Shown here piece after piece: positions 53,341-64,000 of a stretch of DNA of 64,000 bases. The translations under genes were made by a program, and so were the position numbers. Numbering within the stretch: position 1 is the first letter of the stretch; every line of letters begins with the position of its first letter. Source of the DNA: Volvox africanus (taxonomy: Eukaryota > Chlorophyta > Chlorophyceae > Chlamydomonadales > Volvocaceae); NCBI GenBank assembly GCA_030268105.1, contig BSDZ01000017.1, forward strand, positions 1,054,001-1,118,000, read 5' to 3'. The notes beneath the pieces were generated by a model. The model saw only the letters and a program-made list of their open reading frames with translations, did no database searches and was not told the DNA's origin.

Positions 53341-55932
53341 ATCCTGCACCACAACAAACAATCAAGGTGTCCGTCAGCGCGACAATCGGGTCGTACGGTA
53401 CTTCATGCAAGGCACGCCAACGGAAGATCAGGGAAGAGACTGACCCATTGGGGTGTCCACCAGCCGCGCCTTTGTCGCAAGGTAGTCATTATGATTTAAC
53501 CACAACGCACCTCGCTTCCGCCGTCGCTATCGTCGTCCTCATCGTCCTCCTCTTCGGCGTCAGACTCGTCGTCAGCGGGGCGGCGGCGACCTACTTCGTA
53601 CACCCGCGCTGAGGCCGTCACCTCCTCTTCCGTCAGGTCCACCGCCACGATCGCCACGAGCGAATCACTGGGCTCCACCTGATGGGGGAGGTGGGAAATG
53701 TTGGTCAGACGCAAAACCCTCCCCTACCCTCCGACGTCCCCGCTGGAATCCTCTAAAGCACACTAGCACAACCATCCCCTCATAAGCCTTCCATGGAGGT
53801 CACACGCACTCACCGCCAGGTCCAGCACGACGCGCTCTACTGCCACTGTCGCGATGTCGCCGTACGTCGCCGCGTCCAATGTACGGAAGGCGGTGTTAAG
53901 CGGGTGGCGTGACCGGCGGGGATTGAAGAGCTGCGAGAGTGGCTCCTCCGTTTGCCGCCGTGACTGCGAGTGCGAGTCGAGAGATGGCGCGACCAGGGCC
54001 AGCCCCAAGTACGACATAGTTTCCGTTGGGAGTTGGTCGCCATGTTGAGAATAGCTACTTGATAAATGTGGGAGATGAGAAGAGGTAACATTGTATTCGC
54101 CTTTTCTATAAATACGAACACATGTGTATGGCGGTTGTGAATACCCTAGCGTCTTTCTACTTTCTTGGAGGTGCCGGGACATAGTGCCGGCAACTTGAGC
54201 CATTACCCATGTACGACATGTACGACATGTCGACGGCCGAAATAGGAGGATGCGGCCATCGCGTCACCGCGGACAGATAGAGAGCGGCGTACGGAAATGT
54301 CGTATCGAACACAGACGCAGACAGAGCAAACAGGTAGATACGCATACAGACATGAAAACAGACCGACGCACCCCCACACCCTCTCTCTCTCTCCCTACCG
54401 CATACAAGACGTCTCCACTGCCGCTGAAGGCCACAGCGGCTCCCGCCAAAGTGGGCACCGAACGGAGCAATTTGAAGCTGCGCAGGTCCCAAATCTCACT
54501 GTTTAAGATCACCTACACAGTGGCGGTTGACCGTTGGGGTATTGGATCGGCGACCGGGTTGTTGGAGAGGAGGTTGCGTTTCGGCCGAGGTGCCGTACAG
54601 AGTGACGCGGCGTTGTTGCACATGAATAACGTTTCAGTCATCAGGACAGCTGGCGGCCCTTTTCGCAGGCAGATAAGAGGGACCGTCTCAACCTTTGCCG
54701 TACCCTTACCGTACTTACTGCCATTTTAACACCTCACTTATATCAAAAATACTTTCGCGGTTTTGCTTCATTCTGCAGATTTGATTTTCCCACATCTGAT
54801 AATACCCGTCATAATTCCCGCCGCTGCCCTCTGAAGGGGCTACCAATACACAAACACACACGCATGTACATCGCACCTCAAGACCCGCAGGATGAAAGGT
54901 TCCGGAGCCGCTTTCCGTGAACATATCGAACTGGTGTACGGCAGTTCTCATACGAAGGTCATACAAGCAGTTGCCCCACAACAGCATCTCGCTGGTTGGG
55001 CTGTAGCACGCCCACGGCGTCGCCGCACTGACGCGACCTGATCGCCGCCCCTCAATGGCCGCAGAAGCGCCACCGGTTCCCGGAAACAAACCCAATGCGC
55101 CAACGCCGACACCGATCCGTGGGGTACGGCCGCCGCTGCCGCTACCCCCAGCGACTGGCGGCGGTCCGCCGCCATCGCCCCCAGCAGCCAACGGCGGCGG
55201 CTCCAGTACGGCAAGCCGTGTGGACGTCCGTACATCAAAGATCATTGCCTGGCGAGCGGAAGTACAGCTAACCGCCACCACCTGCAAAACGGTGGTTAGA
55301 AGGAATTGGGGGGGGTGAATCAAAAGTTACCTGGAGGAGGGGGGAATAAAGGGGGGGGGATAAGAGGAGAGAGGCGAGAAGAGACGGTATACGGCAAACC
55401 CAACTGATACCGTGGAAAACGGGGAAGAGGAAAGCTGATAGGGGAGATGGCTCTAAGTCCGCATTAACAGATCCAACACTAACCCATCAGTCTTTCCGTA
55501 GTCTGACCTTCAGCGGCCCCCCTCAGCCGCTCCCAAACACACAAACAAAACACACCTGCGCCCCATCCGGGCTGAAGCTCGCCCTCGTGACCCCGTCCCA
55601 GGTGGTGCGGGGAGCCCGGGGCAGAACCCCCACATCGCCCTCCGAAACCACCTCCTGCCTCGCAACCCATAGCTTCACGTCCGAGCGCGCCGAGGACAGC
55701 AGCAGCGGCTGCGCGGGCGGTGGTTTCGGAGGGAATAAGAAATTATCACGACGGGTCGCTAGAGGGCGCTCAGTGAGCCAAAGAGTTTGAATGCAAGGCT
55801 ATCTAACTGAGACCATCTGCGGGGTTAGTTTCGGAGCCAGAACGCAATCAGCACAGCCAATCAAGGAAAAGAGAGGAAAGGGAGAACATGGAGGGGGTGC
55901 AACGGGCGGCATGGTCGTACGGTGTGTGTATA

Positions 55933-55981
<49 letters not shown>

Positions 55982-56056
55982 GTGTGTGTATGTATGTGTG
56001 TATGTGTGTGTGTATGTATGTATGTGTATGTGTATGTATGTATGGGTGTATGTGTA

Positions 56057-56141
<85 letters not shown>

Positions 56142-59100
56142 GTGTGTGTGTATGTGTATGTGTATGTGTGTGTGTGTGGATAACAAAGTCCAGACGCACG
56201 GGGGATACCCCCGTTACACCTCGTTCCCCGCTCCATATTCACCGCCTCCCCGTACCGCCGCCGGGTTGTCGTACGATCTAAGATGCGTCACCGCAGTCGA
56301 GTGTCCCTCCACCACGTCCAGTATCTCCCCCTCCAGGGAGTCCTGCAGCTTTAGCTCACCACCATGAGTTCCCAACACCAAACTGCGCCAGCCCTGCACA
56401 CACCACCCGGGAGAGGAGGGGCAAAAACCGGGGTGGGGGGGTTGGGGAGAAGAACGCAAATACACGTGACCTGGTATTGCTGATCAGAAGCACAAACCCG
56501 AAATCGTAATGTTGGAGTTGGTGTAAGCCTGATACTGGATGTTGGGGGAGAGGGAGATCGGGTGGAGGAAAGGGGAGGAGGAGAGGGGTGGAGGGAAGGG
56601 CAAGGAGTTCACCCCTTCACCCCTTTACTTCCAACCTTCTCATGGTTTCGGCTCCCCTTACCCCTCGACTTCTTGCCGTACGCCCACCAAACCCGGCTTC
56701 TCACGTGTACGAAGGTAGCGCACAGACTGAGGCTGCCTTCGTCACGAAACACCCGCAGCGGTCGGAAGCGGCTGCAATAGAGCACGCGGGCGTGGAGAGG
56801 AGGGGAGAAAACAGGGCGGGGGGTGGGGGGGTGGGGTTTGGCCTCGGGGACCGAAACACTGCAGATAAAGCCAAGAGGGGTATTAGTGGTGACGTCATTA
56901 GGGCCTCAACATTAGCAAGCGTATGCGCACAGATGTGACCTGACTGGCTACCTTGTCGCACTCGCACCTCCAGGGCCTACTTCCCCCGCCCCGCACCTTT
57001 CTCTGGCCGAATTCGTTTCTTTCCATCCCTCCATACACACACCGGAACGACCGAAACACACACGCACTTCACACAAAGTCACCCTCACACTGCCCAGCGC
57101 GTCCCGTCTAACCGTTGGGTGGAAGGTAACGCAAATCCGACGATTACGCCCCCCCCCGGCCCCGCCAAAAAACACCCCTGCTGCTCATCAGTATGTACAC
57201 GCGCACTCCCTCCCTCCCCTCAAAGCCCCCTCACCTGTATATCAACTGCGTATCCGCTCGTGCGCCTCCGCGGCCGCCGTGCCCCCCCTGGAGCTCCCGC
57301 CGATATGCACGCCGGGTCACATTGACGGGGGCGTCCAGTGCGTGAGTGGCCTGAGGGTGGTGGGGAGGAGGGCGGTGTAATGTAAGGAGGCGATGTGCAA
57401 TTGAGTGACAGCGTCTGTATGCGAGTGTGTATGCGAGTGTGTCATAGATAGGCCAGTTTTGCGGCATCAAACAGATTAACACCGTACCTGCGGCATGACG
57501 TACGGCCTTGACAGCGAGATTGGCGGCAGCATGGCGGTTGGCACCGCGGATTGCATGACCGCTTGACGGTGCTGCTGCCGTAAGTACGACATCACAATGT
57601 GATGTAACTTCGACATCGCGGGGGGACGGGACAACAGGTGCAGGTCCCGAGCCGCCGCCTCCACATGGGCGGGGAGCTCCGGAACCATAACTGGAACGGC
57701 TGCCAGCGTGGCGGCGGCCGCCGCCGCCACCGCAGACGCCCCGCCAACGCCGGCGGCGGCCATTGTCGCGGTACTGTTTGACGAATGCCGTCGAAGCGCG
57801 GCAGCGGTGGTAGCATTGTGAGTATGGGGGCGGCGGGAGGGGAGGTCGGAAAGAAGCGGGTTGGGGGCAACACCCGCGGCACCGGCGGTACCGCTGACGA
57901 AGGTAGTGCCCACGATATTGGCCGGGCCGGCGGCCGCGGCGGCGGCGCCACCGCCGCCGCCACTGAACGGCGTCGTGACGGCGCCAGCGTGTGCGTGCCG
58001 GTCCGCCGTAGGCCCGGCGGCGTTGGTGTTGGCGAAGGGGCTCGACAAGGCCTTGGCTCTCACCAAAAACTGCGACATCAGCAGCAGTGCGTCATCCTTC
58101 CATTGCTACCATAGCAAACAATAGTCCACAGTTGGCAGTAGTTCCGACCCGCGGGTCGGCCTTTTCCGCCTCAAAAGTGTGAGCGCAGAAACGTAAGCAA
58201 GGGCTTGGAAATTATAGCCCTCCAGCCCTCAAAACATAAACACGAGAGCGACGCTCTATCCGTTGCCGCAGTTGGGAACGTGCAAATTTTGGCGGAGCTG
58301 TAGCAGTTGGGAGATTTGGAGATGGGAGGAGAAAGCAACATTGCAGAACGCCTCTGAGACCAAGTAGTACGACAAAACACACATGCAAATACCTGTGGAG
58401 TGGTGGCCAACCCAGGCATCCGCAGCTGCAGCTTGCCTATTTGTTGCTGTTGCTGCTGTCCAAACGCCTTTGTTAGATAATCCGAGTCGGTACCCAGGTT
58501 CGTGGCGGCGGCAGCGGCTGTGGCCCCTGCCGCCGCCCCCTCCCGAGATTCACCGGCTTGAAGGCCAGGCAGGCGCAAAGGGGCCTTATGGCTCCCCGCG
58601 TCTGCAGCCGCCACCGCCGCCGCCGCTGCCGCCTTACTGGCGGAGGAGTGCACATTCGACGAGCTGCGCTTCCGGGCCCCGGCGCCGCTGGCGCCGCGGG
58701 TATGGGTTGAAGATGTCCGGCCGCCACTACGCGTCCCCTGGTTGACGGCGGCGGCGCCTCCAACTACGCCGGTCACGCCCTTGCCATTAGCCTCGACGAC
58801 AGCGACTGCATTCGCCGGCGGTGACGTCACTTCCGACGGTGCTGGCGGTGGCGACATCCCCGCCGCCGCCGCCGCCGCCGCCGCTGCCCTCGTTAAGGGA
58901 TGTCCCACCGGGGGCAGCGGCATACTCGCTCGCCGCTTCAGCTGACCCGACCGAACGCCATCTGTGGCTGGGGGGGCCTCACCCGCCGCCGCCGTCCGTG
59001 GCGGAAACGGCGACTCGAACTGGGACTGTAGTTGTAGCTGTTGCTGCTGTTGTTGTTGCAGTTGTAGCCGAGCGAGATCATGTGACAGGTCTGAACGGCA

Positions 59101-62100
59101 GCGGCCGGCGGCCGCGTCGCGCAGCGCCGCCGAGATCGAAATGGCACGGCCTTTCCGCGACGTACCTCCACCACCACCTCCGCCAGTGTACGGCGTACAG
59201 GCTGCACTGATCAGTCCCGTTGCGGAGCAGTTCAACTGATGTGTTGCGTTTGGCTGCCGGGCACTCCCGGAGGCAGCGACCGGAGCTTCCAACGGCAAAG
59301 TCACCCCGACGTCACCAGCGGCGGTGCCACCGCCATGAACTGCCGGCAGTGGCGGAGGTGGCGCGCCGCCAGAGGCGGTGTTCAAATGCATTATCTTATG
59401 TAACGCGGCACTGGCGCGGGCGAGCTGCGCCTCCGCCGCCAGGTTCGCGGCGGAGGCGTGGAGGCCTGACGCCATCAGGTGTTCGTACACCAGCAGTAGC
59501 AGCTCCTGCGGGCTGTAGCTGACGTGCGCGGCGGCGGCAATTGCGGCGCGTTCAATCTTGAGCAGGGCTGGCGCCGTGGCGTCGTTGGCGGCGGCGACAG
59601 TGAACTTATCGCCGTGACGCGGACCCATGGACCCACCACCTGGCATGAAGTGGAGGGAGGGGATTACACCAGACTTGGTATTACCGCTATTGGAGAACAA
59701 AATTACGAGTCATGGACGGAGGACGGAAGGGGGGGAGTTGTGGTGGAATATGAATACGCCCGTGCGTGTGTGTATGAGCTGTACATATCTATCCGTACAG
59801 CTTGATGCCGGACCGGGGGGCTGCCTGTACACCCTGCCGCCCTCAGCCTTACGGAGGGGGGCGGGTACGTGAGGGGGAGAGAGGATGGCCTCATCATGCG
59901 CGCGCCACATGTACGGAGAAGTCGGCGACTGGTCCTCAGCCCTGGCGCTGTGGCCTCGGCAGGCCGGCCAGGAAAAGCTATCCACCGAACTTTGAACGCT
60001 GCTCCCCGTTTTCCCTCCCCTCCCCCCCTCCCTTGGATCAAACGCTCATCACGTCATCACCCATCTCTCACCATCTCAAATGTCCCGTCCCCAAACCTTA
60101 TTGCCGTACATACCCGTGGTGGTCAATGCGATAAGCTCGAGAGCCACCCCCGTGAAAGCCGCGTGCCAGTCCGCGCCCGGGCCGCACTGGTACAATACCC
60201 CCGGCTCCAGGGGAGCGCCCGGGGGTCGTCGCGCCACCCCGGCCGCCAGGGGCTCCCTCATCAGGTCGGACAACAGGCGGGCCAACTAGAGAACAAACAC
60301 ACCCACGGTTTTATAAAGGTTCAATGGTTTCGGAGGTAGGTTTCGGAGGTAGGTTTTGGAGCAAAGGTAACGCTGCCGTGGGGAAGCATCCTGTCGCCCA
60401 CCGACAGCAAAGAACATCCATTCAACTGTTTAATAAAACTATTTCATTTTATCTTAAGATGCAATTTTTCAATAATAATAATTTTCAATAATAATGAATT
60501 TTGTTTCCTTAACTTGTTAACCGTCGTTTCTGTGACCGTGTCCGCTATATATATTTTTCCTACACCTCTCCACCATCTGTATCGGATTTGAATCGCCGTA
60601 GCCCCCGCCCCAATAACCCCTTCCCTCACCCCCCTCACAACCGCACCTGTAGCCTGGTTAGGATCTGCCGCATGGCGGGGTCGCCCGCCATTCCAATAAG
60701 CGCCCGACACGCCAATGCCCGAATTCGATCCAGTGGGCCGGGCGGTACGGCATTTGGGCCCTGTCCATGACGTGGCTGTAAAAGCTGCATCAGAGAGCGA
60801 ATACCGTTTGCTTGCCGTACAACCTGTCGTGCATGGACGTAGCCGGCTTCCAGAGCCTGACCCAGGACGGAGCTGGCTCCTGTGTGTATGAGCTCCAGGG
60901 AGGCTGACTGCAGGGAGCAGGGAGCGTGTGGGTTTTGTTTTAGGGTTTCCTTATTTTCTGTTATTGGCGCAGTTTTGGGGAGAGCAGACGCATTCACCCG
61001 TTTTCGTTAAGCGTGTGTATGTGCGTGTGCGAATTGCGGCTGTTGTTTGTAGGGCTGGTAGGGGGTACCGCCCCTCCGTATATTTCATATACTCTCGTGT
61101 GTTTTTCACCAAGCCCAAACCCATTAGTGATTCGCCGTACCGCCCCTCCGTTGCGACTGCCAGCTCCGTCTTCCTCCCCTCCGCCCCCTCCACCTGCCCC
61201 CGCTGGCCCCCTCGTTGCCCCCTCCGACTGCAACATCGCCGTCGGCGGCGGTGGCGGCAGCAGCTCTATGTTCCCATGGGATGCCCGTTCGGGTCGGCGG
61301 GCCGGCGTGGCGCCTGAAAGTACGCCAGTGCCTCCGCCACCACCTCCTGCGCCAGCGGCGCCGCCACCGCCGCGCGCGGCCGCTGCGGTGCTTGCCAGCA
61401 ATGGCGCCAGGGAGGGAGGCGGCGTGACGCAGTTGACTAAGGTGGAGAGCGCCTCCGCCACCATCTGCGATAGTGAATGCAGGCAGAAGGCGAATCGTCG
61501 CCGTTACTCGGTTTCGTGCGCGTGTCGTACCGTGTGAAAGTTGTCGGCCGTGGGCCCTAGTATCCGTAATTAGAATTGTTGACGCCACCGCTCCTCCATC
61601 TTTGCGTGGTGTTGTGCAGGGTTCGACTTCACCCCTCCATTACGTGAGGGAAATTCGTCTCACACATTTGCACCTCAATTACCCACATATATGTACCCAT
61701 TTCCCCGACCGAGAAGACGACGTCCTGTTAGTGTGGGTTTTCAGCATATTCGCTTTCCCCCCTCCCTCCCCCCCGTCTTTCCCCCCGAGCCGGACAGGAG
61801 ACGCGCCTCGGGGTCCGAAGAGAAGAAAGCAGACGTGCTCAAGGTGGCGGCGGTAAGCAACACTCCCACGCCGCCGCGGTGATGACCGCCGCCAACTGGC
61901 ACCACTGCCGCCAGCACCTCCCGCCGTGCCAGCGGCGCCAAAGTTAACAGCCGTACAGCCTCAAGCGCCTCAAGCATGGCCTCATGGAACCATCGTTCTG
62001 GCGGTAGCGCCGAAACCAACTCCAGCAGGAGCGCTGGTGCGCCGGCGTCAAGCAGATGCTCCAGAGCAGGCCAGCGGCAGCGAACGAACGCCTCCGCCAG

Positions 62101-63903
62101 CCGGCGATCCGATGCTAGGGACGCCGTCACGGAATCGAGGGCCTCCCGGCTAACGTCCACGGGACGGTACGGCAATACGGGAGCATGTGCCTGGATGGCG
62201 GCGGAAGCGCCGTCATCGGCACCGCCCGGCCGCTCCGCCGCCACCGCCGCAGCGGCGGCATTGACACCCGTACCACCTCCCGTTCCGTAGCCGGTGACGG
62301 TGGCAGCGGCTTCACCGCCGCCACCATTTTTACTCTTGCTGCCGGAGCTGGCGGCGGCGGCAAGGCCCCTTCGCAGTGCCCCCACATGCAGTACCAGATG
62401 TGTTGCCAGGAATTGTCGAAGCGTCAGAGCGGCGTAGTACCCCACCTGCAGTCCAATCCAGGGAAGGAATGAGGTGTCGAGGATTATAGGCAGTCGTCAA
62501 CGTCATCAACAAACACCAATTATTGTATCCCATGGGTCACTAATCTATCGTACCTGTCGTTCCATTCGTAAGTCAAGCCGCGCATCGGAACGTTGACTTG
62601 TCAGCACGGCACGTAGCAAGTTCAGCATACGTCGTACTCCATCCTGTACGGCAAGAAAGCACATTAATTTACATGATGCAATCGCGGCTATTTTGCTTCA
62701 GTGCCAGGCCAGTCGCGAAATGACAGTGGAGGGTTTTGGAAGGTGATGCGATTGGCACACCCCTTCCCCCCCCGCCGCTTCCCCCTTCCCGCCGCTGGCC
62801 CTTTCACACCTGTGCTTGGAACTCGATGAGAGTGGCGGGGAAATGCATGACGCTGGACAGGAAGGTCACCGCCGTCTTACGAGCCAGGTCCTGACCACAG
62901 CTGAGGAGCGACAATGCGGTGGCGACAACCGCTCCGGGGCCTGCCCGGACGGCAGGACACGAGACCGTACTAGAATCACCGCCGCCGCCGCCGCCGCTAC
63001 CGCCGCCGCTACCGCCGCCGACCGCCGCTGCCGGGCTTGGCGTTAGCAGCCTTTCAAACGCCAGTGGTGCCGCTGCCAGGCTATAGAGGAGCATAGCCAG
63101 GCCAAAGTATGTGTGCGGGCTCCTAAGGACCGGGGGACGAGGGGGATGAGGGGGAAAGTGGGGAAAGAACGAGATGCAGCAACGTGAGGGAGGACGGGGA
63201 GGAGCAAGAAGTACCTGATCACAGCCATTTTAACGTCCGCATGCAGCCCGTAACATCGGATTCCAATCATTGACACCTTTTTGAGCAGTCTTGAGTCTTG
63301 AGTATAGCGAACTGATGGATCGACATCACACACCCGTTCATACACACACAAACACATATCCGCACCTGGGAAGTGATAAGGCAAGCTCTACACCGCCCGC
63401 CTCGACGAACTGCTCCGAAAACCGGCGGTGCGCCGTCAGCGCGACGCAGGCAGCCAGAACGTCGTACAGCAGCCGCCCGTCGCCGGCAGCTGCTCCCCGC
63501 CGCATCAGCTCCAGGAGTGCCTCCGCGCCCCGTTCCGCCAGCACCGGACCCAGCGCGTCCACGTACTCCCCAACATACGCCAACAGGGCTGAACAGTACT
63601 GCAACCTGAGCCGCCGGAGCACTGAAGGCGGATGGCACAAGGAACGGGGCGAAGCTGAGCTGGCAGCTGTGGCGGGGAAGGAGCCGCCGTCACCGCCACC
63701 ATCGCCGGCGGCCACCGCATGCCGTGGCGGCGGCGGCAGTGCCGGAGTCGAAGCCGGCGCCGCCACCTCTGGGTCCACCACCTCTGGCGCCTCTGTTTTA
63801 TCCAGCAGCGCCGACTTCATGTACTTGGCGACGCGGGGGAGGAGGGGGGTTGAGGAGGCGGGCCCGGCGTGGTCCTCATTGGTCATGGCGATGGCAAGCA
63901 GAC
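52741..63903 (-). CDS. DCAF1: DCAF1/VprBP homologue, CUL4-DDB1 substrate receptor (5' end beyond window)
   Basis: Minus-strand exons in order: 63366-63903, 62810-63122, 62554-62643, ~61807-62445, 61141-61464, 60647-60907, 60114-60285, 58393-59639, 57488-58069, 57235-57350, 56705-56771, 56220-56393, 55556-55708, 54877-55281, 54399-54512, 53814-53963, 53511-53678 and 52741-53343 (stop TAA). About 2,000 residues are present. Order of domains: armadillo-like region (VGYYAALTLRQFLATHLVLH; SASLELIHTGASSVLGQALE), LisH helix pair (SYSPQELLLLVYEHLMASGL), Ala/Gln-rich linkers, YVMPQ block, then a WD40 propeller (FRDEGSLSLCATFV, GTHGGELKLQD, TFHPAGLEVILNSEIWDLRS) and a long Asp/Glu tail. DCAF1 recruits substrates to the CUL4-DDB1 ubiquitin ligase, mostly in the nucleus. 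DDB1-contact motifs: WDLR is intact in SEIWDLRSFK; the preceding one reads LYDLR. The donor of the ~61807 exon is unresolved (a GC donor fits phase and homology). The N-terminal exons lie off the right edge. Confidence 0.93.
55922..56178. repeat. TGTATG/TG minisatellite
   Basis: About 257 bp of TGTATG hexamers mixed with TG and TATG units, inside the DCAF1 intron 55709-56219. Long frames on both strands are products of the repeat. Confidence 0.95.
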
Positions 63904-63932
63904 CTGCGCTTCCGGATAGATGCGCGCAGTTG

Positions 63933-63995
63933 GGGCAGGAGCAGGAGCAGGGGCAGGGGCAGGGGCAGGGGCAGGGGCAGGGGCAGGGGCAGGGA
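63933..63995. repeat. (GGGGCA)n / (GGAGCA)n tandem repeat
   Basis: A run of about ten 6-bp units GGGGCA (first ones GGAGCA) at the right edge of the window, in the intron upstream of the leftmost-read DCAF1 exon. It is G-rich on the plus strand. Confidence 0.95.
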
Positions 63996-64000
63996 TAATA

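Noticed and set aside
55799..56367. Several overlapping frames of Cys/Val/Met or His/Thr repeats
   Set aside because: They arise from the TGTATG minisatellite in a DCAF1 intron and exist on both strands.
58383..59522. Long plus-strand open frames opposite DCAF1
   Set aside because: GC-rich antisense frames with Arg/Pro/Ser bias; the minus strand carries the LisH domain and in-phase splice junctions.

Overview
The window is nuclear DNA of a green alga of the Volvocales (Chlamydomonas/Volvox relatives). Genes are built from many short exons with GT-AG introns. Exon GC is clearly higher than intergenic GC. Several 3' ends carry the chlorophyte poly(A) signal TGTAA. Proteins carry long Ala/Gly/Pro/Ser-rich linkers, and ribosomal-protein, plastid-lipid and flagellar-type genes are interspersed. 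Species and GC content cannot be fixed by eye. All exon models below were joined by hand from splice sites and reading-phase agreement; none has transcript support.

Layout, left to right. 0.8-4.2 kb (+): five-exon gene for an Ala-rich, mostly disordered basic protein of unknown role. 6.06-8.52 kb (+): cytosolic ribosomal protein uL29/RPL35, with a 4-nt first coding exon. 10.66-14.42 kb (-): EF-hand protein with a degenerate N-lobe, two canonical C-lobe loops and a long disordered tail. 14.89-16.37 kb (+): small PAP/fibrillin (plastid lipid-associated) protein, divergent from the EF-hand gene. 17.16-17.49 kb (+): possible tiny gene. 18.4-25.9 kb (-): coiled-coil protein with a basic Pro/Ser/Ala tail; one intron holds a ~315-bp TAATA array. 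26.5-29.0 kb (-): homologue of the centriole/ciliogenesis protein HYLS1. 29.6-34.8 kb (+): TSNAXIP1-N-domain coiled-coil protein, divergent from HYLS1 across ~0.6 kb. 34.9-41.2 kb: gene-poor, with small inverted and direct repeats. 41.26-47.98 kb (+): 16-exon cytosolic-type glucose-6-phosphate dehydrogenase. 50.18-50.87 kb (+): short mTERF-like protein. 52.74-63.9 kb (-): DCAF1/VprBP homologue, the CUL4-DDB1 substrate receptor, complete at its C-terminus and running off the right edge at its N-terminus.

The most interesting unit is 18.4-34.8 kb. Two recognisable cilium/centriole-linked genes (HYLS1 and a TSNAXIP1-like gene) are divergent from one short spacer. A third, unrecognised coiled-coil gene lies head-to-tail behind HYLS1, which suggests a small ciliary gene neighbourhood. 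The other genes are housekeeping functions: translation, oxidative pentose phosphate pathway, plastid lipid bodies and ubiquitin ligation.
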